In this document: positions 8,255-13,324 of the stretch, one piece after another | Position numbering within the stretch: the first letter of the stretch is position 1 | Layout of the letters: each line of letters starts with the position of its first letter | DNA from: Acanthaster planci | Taxonomy: Eukaryota > Echinodermata > Asteroidea > Valvatida > Acanthasteridae | Direction: 5' to 3' | NCBI RefSeq assembly: GCF_001949145.1 | Contig: NW_019091530.1 | Span: 414,211-427,534 of the forward strand | Length of the DNA stretch: 13,324 nt | The notes under the pieces: model-generated | What the model saw: the letters and a program-made list of their open reading frames with translations, nothing else | What the model was told of the DNA's origin: nothing | Database searches by the model: none | Program-made: the position numbers and the translations under genes

Positions 8255-8945
8255 AACCTTGTTGCCATTTGGGAAAGGTTTCAACCCAATCACGCATGTA
8301 CATGTACTTCAGGAAATAACATGCTTGGAAGAGTGCAGGTACTATGTTATTTAACTCCTCATCTGATGGCGTCATCATTACATCAGGTAAATCTTCGACT
8401 ACAACAATTCCTTTTTGTTATCTGCAAAGTTTCAACGCAATGAGATATGTACTTCAGGAGATACCGTAGAAGGCTGAATTTTTAAGGTCACGTGACTTGT
8501 CACCTGGTGACGTCAACATCAAATGAGATCAATAATCCGTCAAAATCAGTTCCTTTCAAAGATATTAGCAAGATTGGAACCCAATTTGACATATGCTTCG
8601 GGAGATATAGAGTTTTAAGTAGTGCACCTTTCATGTCACGTGACTTGTCACAAGATGACGTCATCATCACACAAGGTCAATATTTGCCTAAAGCACTTCC
8701 TTTCAAAGATATCAGCAAGGTTTCAACCCAATCAGACCTGCACATCATGAGACATTGCGCTTTGAGGAGTGCAACTTTAATGTCATGTGACTTGTCACCT
8801 GATGAGGTCATTATCACATGAGGTCAATAATCGTCTAAATCACTTCCCTTTAGATATATGCAAGGTTTGAAGCTAATTTGACATATACTTCAGAAGATAT
8901 AGTTCTTTAAATGATGCACCTTGATGACGTCATCATGACGTCATT
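8255..8945 (+). repeat. Tandem-repeat block B (about 148-bp family), plus orientation
   Basis: About four and a half monomers. The landmark GTCACGTGACTTGTCAC or a variant starts at 8,487, 8,635 and 8,782, giving spacings of 148 and 147. An earlier monomer (about 8,300-8,470) has a diverged landmark. Each monomer also carries a CRE or degenerate CRE, a GATATC-like word (CAAAGATATCAGCAAGG), TTTCAACCCAATC and a CTTCAGGAGATATAG-like word. The block ends with a doubled CRE, TGACGTCA at 8,925-8,932 and again at 8,936-8,943. The order of monomer variants matches block D read in reverse: TTTAACTCCTCATCTGATG first, then GAATTTTTAAGGTCACG. Blocks B and D are therefore copies of the same multi-monomer unit. 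Unlike blocks A, C and D, no hairpin module is evident before it. Confidence 0.85.
8487..8663 (+). promoter_or_regulatory. Two E-box/CRE composite modules in block B
   Basis: The 10-bp palindrome GTCACGTGAC (8,487-8,496 and 8,635-8,644) is each time followed by a perfect TGACGTCA (8,508-8,515 and 8,656-8,663). The start-to-start distance from CACGTG to the CRE is 19 bp in both. GTCACGTGAC fits the E-box/CLEAR consensus of MiT/TFE and USF bHLH factors, and TGACGTCA the CREB/ATF consensus. The sites are seen directly; factor binding is inference. Confidence 0.5.
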
Positions 8946-9265
8946 TATTTAGTATGTATCAACTACGTTAAATGACCAAAACTGGGCATTGTTGGAAAAC
9001 TGTATACAAAGTCTATGGAAAAAATTAATTATTCAAAAATCAATAATAAATAAAATGATAAAGTCATCATTTTTGTAGTGACCTGTACTTTGTATATCTA
9101 ATTTATCGCATGGAAAACTATTTATCTAATTAATTATGCAGCCCGAAAACCATTCTACACTTTCCATTACATAAGCCTGAACCTCCACCATAACAAACAG
9201 TCCTTTTGGAATCACGATTTATGTCCCAATTAAGATTATACCCCTTAGGCCTAATTGACATTCAA
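8946..9265. other. AT-rich non-coding spacer
   Basis: Rich in AATTAATTA-type words and AATAAA runs, with no open frame or repeat boundary that I can define. It follows the doubled CRE that ends block B. Confidence 0.5.
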
Positions 9266-9492
9266 TTATAAATTAACTAATTGTAAACATTGTTTTGCTA
9301 GTGTTCCACGGGAAGTTCCAATGCGTTACCTTAGTTCGGGTTTGGAATGATCCGCATTTACACTTTTTATGAATGGCGGAGCAATTTGTCCGGGATCCTC
9401 GCTATGAACAGTGCCTTTTATGGCTGTGGGTGTTGGTCGTTCGAGAACTTTCTCGGGTGTGGCCATTTCGCTGCTAATCGAGCAACGCCCAG
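9266..9492 (+). promoter_or_regulatory. Possible gene 5' end: TATA-like box, start codons and splice donor
   Basis: A TATA-like ATTATAAATTAA lies at about 9,265-9,276. From about 9,300 the sequence becomes GC-richer up to CCCAG followed by GTAAGAAA, which matches the animal 5' splice-site consensus (exon end 9,492, GT at 9,493-9,494). Two start codons lie between. The ATG at 9,373 (MAEQFVRDP...) is open for 34 codons and ends before the donor. The ATG at 9,420 (MAVGVGRSRTFSGVAISLL) stays open to the donor for 24 codons plus one base, but has a T at -3. I do not recognise either peptide and cannot find the partner acceptor, so this stays a candidate first exon. Confidence 0.3.
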
Positions 9493-9945
9493 GTAAGAAA
9501 GTTTTGCTCCAAAATTCTTCACTTTCTGTACTTTTTGTGGTTAAGTACCCTCACAGGGCTTATCATCACCATAACCGCTGATCATTATAGAGCATTTCAG
9601 TTGATCTTATACATAAGGATAGTGGGATTTTGATTCACTTTTTGAGTGGTTTTATGATCATATTGTTGGGGATTCTTCTGCGATAGATTGCTGTGTGGCA
9701 TACGTTATACACATGTATATGTATACACACAAAGCACGTTACGTTACATTTACGTTGGACGTGGTGTGCACTGTAGGCCTCTTGTGTGCAACACCGCGCT
9801 GTGTATGGAGCTTGGGGCTGTGTACGACTTGCATCGGTGTGTCGCGCGGCCATAGCTTTTCATAGTGTGCTTACTTACAATCATCCAACTATCTTCCAAG
9901 TTTGAATTCGTTCTGATTTTCTTAACTGCTAAAGTGTACTGGTGG
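9493..9945. other. Non-coding stretch, candidate intron
   Basis: No gene, repeat block or RNA is recognised. A purine-pyrimidine alternating patch, ACACATGTATATGTATACACAC (split at about 9,709-9,730), is partly self-complementary. The short open frames on the minus strand have no family resemblance. Confidence 0.4.
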
Positions 9946-9949
9946 AAGA

Positions 9950-10080
9950 AGCTGTCTGAAAAAGGAGAAAAAAAAAAACAGAACGACTTCAATAGCTGTT
10001 TCGGCAGGTTGCCAAAACCGCTAAAAACAAGAACTTATCTGTCTGTTGGACAACAGAAAAGATGGCTTTTTCGCATTATT
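9950..10080 (+). repeat. Terminal module of the repeat element, plus orientation
   Basis: The counterpart of 4,836-5,045. The inverted repeat TCTGTTG-GA-CAACAGA lies at 10,042-10,057, followed by AGATGGCTTTTTCGCATT (about 10,061-10,078). GAAAAAGG and related words precede it (about 9,958-9,985), along with GGTTGCC and CTAAAAACAAG. It directly precedes block C, as expected if this module is the 5' end of the element in plus orientation. Confidence 0.65.
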
Positions 10081-10109
10081 TCGTACATTTGACCAACTAA
10101 GTCATTATC

Positions 10110-11040
10110 ACACCAAGTGATTTTTCGTATATAACACCTCCCTTGGAACTTAAATCTGCAAAGTTTCAAGCAGAAAGAACCTGTACTTCAGGAGATATAG
10201 GGCTTTAAACAGTGTAACTTTGATGTCACGTGACTTGACTTTTCATATTGTCATCATATAAGGTAAATATTCCTCTAGAGCACCCCCTTTTCAAGATATC
10301 TGCAAAATTTGAACCCAATAGGACATCTACTTCAGCAAATATTGGGCCTTAAAGAGTGCACCTTTAATATCACGTGATTTGTCTCCTGGTGACGTCATCA
10401 TCGGATAAGGTCAATATTCCTCTTATTTAGCACTCCCTTTTCAAGATATCTGCAAGATTTGAATCCGATTGGACATGTACTTCAGGAAATAAAGGGCATT
10501 GAAATGTGCACCTTTCATGTCACGTGACTTGTCGCCTGATGCGTCATCATCACATAAGGTTTATATTTCTCTAGAGTACTCTCTTTTCAAGATATCTGCA
10601 AGATTTGAATCCGATCGGACATTTCTTTTAGGGGATAAAAGGCTTTTAAGTTTACAGATTTAACGCCCTGTCATATAATAACTTCATTGGGACGATCATC
10701 ATTCCATGAGGTCAATTTCGTCTATCACACATCCCCATCCAGATATCCGCAAAGTTTCAACCCCCTGGGACATGTACTTTTGGAGATATAGGGTTTTAAA
10801 GGATGCACCTTTAATCATGTCACGTGACTTGTCAACCGATGACGTCATCGTCCCATGAGGTCAATTTTCGTCAGACAGACATCAGACATCCCCTTCCAGA
10901 TATCTGCAAAGTTTCAACCGGCTTTGACATACTTTTGGAAATATAGGGCTTAAAAGAGTCACCTTTAATGTCATATGACTTGTCATCTAATGGCGTCGTT
11001 ATCATAGGTCAATTTTTGTCTACAACACTTCCGTTACTAG
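10110..11040 (+). repeat. Tandem-repeat block C (about 148-bp family), plus orientation
   Basis: The longest block, six monomers. The landmark GTCACGTGACTTG or its decayed form starts at 10,225, 10,369, 10,519, 10,670, 10,819 and 10,970, giving spacings of 144, 150, 151, 149 and 151. In consensus each monomer carries a set of short palindromes in fixed order: TCACGTGA, TGACGTCA, GATATC, an ACATGT-type word, TTTAAA and GTGCAC. Perfect CREs survive at 10,390-10,397 and 10,840-10,847. The fourth monomer (10,670) is the most decayed. Monomer lengths are not multiples of three and carry stops in all frames, so the block is not coding. Confidence 0.88.
10369..10847 (+). promoter_or_regulatory. Two E-box/CRE composite modules in block C
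   Basis: CACGTG at 10,371-10,376 and 10,821-10,826 is followed by TGACGTCA at 10,390-10,397 and 10,840-10,847. The start-to-start distance is again exactly 19 bp, as in block B. Further perfect GTCACGTGAC palindromes at 10,225-10,234 and 10,519-10,528 have lost the neighbouring CRE (TGCGTCA at about 10,540 in the second). Confidence 0.5.
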
Positions 11041-12066
11041 CTATCTTAATGGCTGACACGATGTTGACTTCCATCAAGTGAAGGCCCATTACACTCTTTT
11101 CATAATACACAAATTTAACTGACAACAGACTCCACAAACTTTAGACTTCCAGTTCAGTTTAATTTGTGCGCGAAACAAAAAATCATCTTTTAATATCCGT
11201 TTGGAATAAGATGACCTTGATTGCGATCTCAGATACGAAGACAGTATGTTTCCCTTCCCTACTTTAAAGAATGATTTTATGAATAGTTATTTCAAATGCG
11301 AATGCTTAATTCAATCCACTCCGTACTTCTTTGCTTCATACCTAGCCTGTCGATACTATGGTCGAATGTAGGGAATTGATTAAAAATAATATTCTTTAAC
11401 TGGTGTCATATCCAATAGTGATGACGTCATCAGTCTAAACAGTCAGATATGTCATCTGTTAAGTAAATATAATTTTCAAGCAATTCTGGGAAACTCCACA
11501 GGCACAAGTACAAAGCAAAATCTTAACTGTCAGAATGAAATCCCGTGACAAGTCATGGTAGATTATTTTCTAAAGTAGACATCCAACTGCATCGGTTGAA
11601 ATTCATTGCAAATTACCAAGTAACTCTTTCAGGGTATAGGACGTCATTATAGTAAATTGTTCAATTTTACTCTCTCATAGTTTCTTGATGCTAGGTTTAT
11701 TCATAACAATTGAGAATACTCATTTTGTTGGTGAAACAGTCCCGAAACAGTTCTGTGTTTGTATTTGTTTACAAACACTTCTATCTAGTGTTCAAGGCAC
11801 TATTTTGGTACCTTAGTTATCGTTGATCGTCGTCAGAATTACAGCAAACACTAACTATAACACGAAGAAAATTCGGAAGTATTTATGTCATGATGACATC
11901 AGCAAGTGATTTATTATTAAATTTTGAATCTTTAAATATTTCGTTAAATTTATAAAAATCCACATAAAATCAACCGTGGCCTCTCGCAACATTCTGTTTG
12001 CAGCAAGTGGTGGAATAAAATGTGGTCTTTAATTCAGCTCGTGTGGGTCAAGTGACGTGACCTTTT

Positions 12067-12086
12067 CTTCCGGTCAAAACCGGAAG
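12067..12086. repeat. Perfect short hairpin, paired ETS-type sites
   Basis: CTTCCGGT and ACCGGAAG, 8 bp each, flank a CAAA loop with no mismatch. Each arm contains the GGAA core in the CCGGAAG context typical of ETS-family sites, facing each other. Just upstream, GGTCA (12,046-12,050) and TGACC (12,058-12,062) form a second small inverted repeat. Confidence 0.75.
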
Positions 12087-12111
12087 TGGTCTTATTGTTC
12101 AATAAATTAAA

Positions 12112-12155
12112 AATTATATATTTAATAATAGTATTTAATTATATATTTAATAATA
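12112..12155. repeat. AT-rich direct repeat, 25-bp period
   Basis: A 19-base word beginning AATTATATATTTAATA occurs exactly at 12,112-12,130 and 12,137-12,155. The whole tract is almost pure A and T. Confidence 0.85.
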
Positions 12156-12534
12156 TATGTAATGGGCATCAATTTGTTTTCAACAGAGTTAATCTATTGG
12201 GGTATAGCATTCTTCAAATCATCTACTGATGACGTCAGTTATTGTCGAGCGCCCTCTAGTGACACATTAAAATTTCTGAAAAATGAATTTTGAGTAGATG
12301 TCTATAGCAAAGTTTGTCTGAATCGCCTGAAAATGGATCTAGACGATGATCTTAACCCAGTTAACACGTGTGAAATTTGGGGCCGATGACGTCATTACAT
12401 CGGAAGTTATGTTAAAACGTTCTTTTATTCTTAAAAAATCAGTAAAAATCAACCGTAACAGATTTAAGCATGAAGTTTTCACTAGATGATAGCTAAAACA
12501 TTGAAGTCAAATGAATGAAGTTCACAAGCGTTAA

Positions 12535-13120
12535 GTATTTTTCTGATTTGGTTGAAACCTTTTCGATATCGCAGAATGGGAGTGTTTCAGACAAAAACTG
12601 ACTTGATGTGATGATGACGTGTTCTTGTGACAAATTCCATATCTCGTGAAGTGTATGTCCAATTGGGTTGAAACCTTTCTGATATATTGGAAGGAAAGTG
12701 CTTTCGGCAAATTTTGAACTCCTGTGATAATGATTTCATCAGGTGACAAGCCACAAGACATTAAATGTGCACTCTTTCTAAGACTGTATATATCTCCTAA
12801 AGCATATGTCCTATTGCGGATATCTTGAAAGGGAAGTGATTTAGCCAAATATGGACCTCATATGATAATGCCTTCACCAGGTGACAAGTCCCGTGACCTT
12901 AAAAATTCACTGTATAAAGCCCTCTATCTCCTGAAGTACATATCTCATCGAATTGAAACTTTGCAGATAACAAGAAAAGGAAGTGTTGCAGTCCAAGATA
13001 TACCTCATGTGATGATGACGTCATCAGATGAGGAGTTAAATTACACAGTACATGTACATAAACTCGTTAAAGCATGTTACTTCCTGAAGTGCATGACTGA
13101 ATAGGTTGAAACCTTGGACC
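12535..13120 (-). repeat. Tandem-repeat block D (about 148-bp family), minus orientation
   Basis: About four monomers, inverted relative to blocks B and C. Plus-strand landmarks are GGTTGAAACCTTT-type words at about 12,550 and 12,666, and GTGACAAG followed by a decayed E-box at about 12,743 and 12,881. A perfect TGACGTCA lies at 13,016-13,023, inside GTGATGATGACGTCATCAGA. The last two CRE-region landmarks are about 147 bp apart. Variant order, read in reverse, reproduces that of block B, including a shared ATGTACATGTAC-like word and TTTAACTCCTCATCTGATG. An open frame on the minus strand crosses two monomers only because the usual TGA of the monomer is mutated. Confidence 0.85.
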
Positions 13121-13189
13121 CGAAAGGTCATGATGTGAAATAATTACACCCTCAGGCTTGTGCAGTAGGTTCGTTGTTCAAATTAACAA

Positions 13190-13245
13190 AAGGAATGCGA
13201 AAAAGGCCCTTTGTTCTCTTGGCAAACAGACAGATGGCTGTGAGA
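13190..13245 (-). repeat. Terminal module of the repeat element, decayed, minus orientation
   Basis: AATGCGAAAAAGGCCC (13,195-13,210) followed by TCTCTTGGCAAACAGACAG (13,215-13,233) corresponds to the hairpin module at 4,836-4,875, with the inverted repeat now imperfect. It lies outside block D on the side predicted for a minus-oriented copy. About 70 bp of unrelated block-edge sequence separates the two. Beyond 13,250 the window ends in AT-rich sequence with nothing recognisable. Confidence 0.6.
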
Positions 13246-13324
13246 ACTAAATCAGTGCAAAGCCAAACACACAAATTTATCTTAATAAAATAATTTATTA
13301 CCTATTTACAGTCCCGAGGTTCAC

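Larger units (their letters stand above)
11041..12530. other. Non-coding stretch with isolated CRE palindromes
   Basis: No gene is recognised. Perfect TGACGTCA octamers lie at 11,422-11,429, 12,230-12,237 and 12,387-12,394, outside any clear 148-bp monomer, with a one-base variant (TGACATCA) near 11,896. Two segments share the exact 12-mer AAAATCAACCGT (11,966-11,977 and 12,445-12,456), each some 50-80 bp downstream of a CRE or near-CRE. They are therefore probably two diverged copies of another repeat. Confidence 0.55.

Noticed and set aside
8492-8821. 109-codon open frame across two 148-bp monomers, with a similar peptide from block D (12,531-12,848, minus)
   Set aside because: The likeness comes from the DNA repeat. 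In most monomers this frame contains a TGA at ACATGAGG and other stops, and monomer lengths vary off multiples of three, so it is not a repeat protein.
10110-11040. Regular repeats considered as a CRISPR array
   Set aside because: The repetition covers the entire 148-bp monomer with no unique spacers, and the genome is animal-like.

Overview
This window looks like non-genic DNA from an animal nuclear genome, most plausibly a marine invertebrate. It is AT-rich, has no dense ORFs, operons or ribosome-binding sites, and is filled with decayed transposable-element material. The only recognisable protein similarity is a broken PIF1-family helicase of the kind carried by Helitron-type and related elements. 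I cannot name the species, and no intact protein-coding gene is supported.

Layout. 1 to about 4,440 is featureless intergenic or intronic sequence. From about 4,440 to 13,250 the window is a nest of repeats. Four blocks of one tandem-repeat family (monomer about 147-151 bp) lie at about 4,441-4,790 (minus), 8,255-8,945 (plus), 10,110-11,040 (plus) and 12,535-13,120 (minus), with a decayed relative at 5,225-5,400. Three of them are capped on the same side by a shared module with a short inverted repeat (TCTGTTG/CAACAGA) and GAAAAAGGC-type motifs. The family is therefore an interspersed, probably mobile, non-autonomous element with an internal minisatellite, not a simple satellite.

Between the first and second blocks lie a PIF1-like helicase pseudogene (about 5,700-6,367, minus), a promoter-like patch (6,366-6,546) and a well-delimited 1,294-bp TIR element (6,809-8,102). 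That element has 24-bp terminal inverted repeats, a 6-bp target-site duplication (GCATAG) and subterminal arrays with an exact 7-bp period. A possible 5' exon with a consensus splice donor lies at 9,373-9,492.

The most unusual signal is regulatory in look. The 148-bp monomers carry the 10-bp palindrome GTCACGTGAC (E-box/CLEAR-like) and TGACGTCA (a perfect CRE) at a fixed 19-bp start-to-start distance. I located 14 perfect CRE octamers in the window, all beyond position 4,660, where chance predicts well under one. Several lie outside the recognised monomers. Whether these sites are functional cannot be told from sequence alone.
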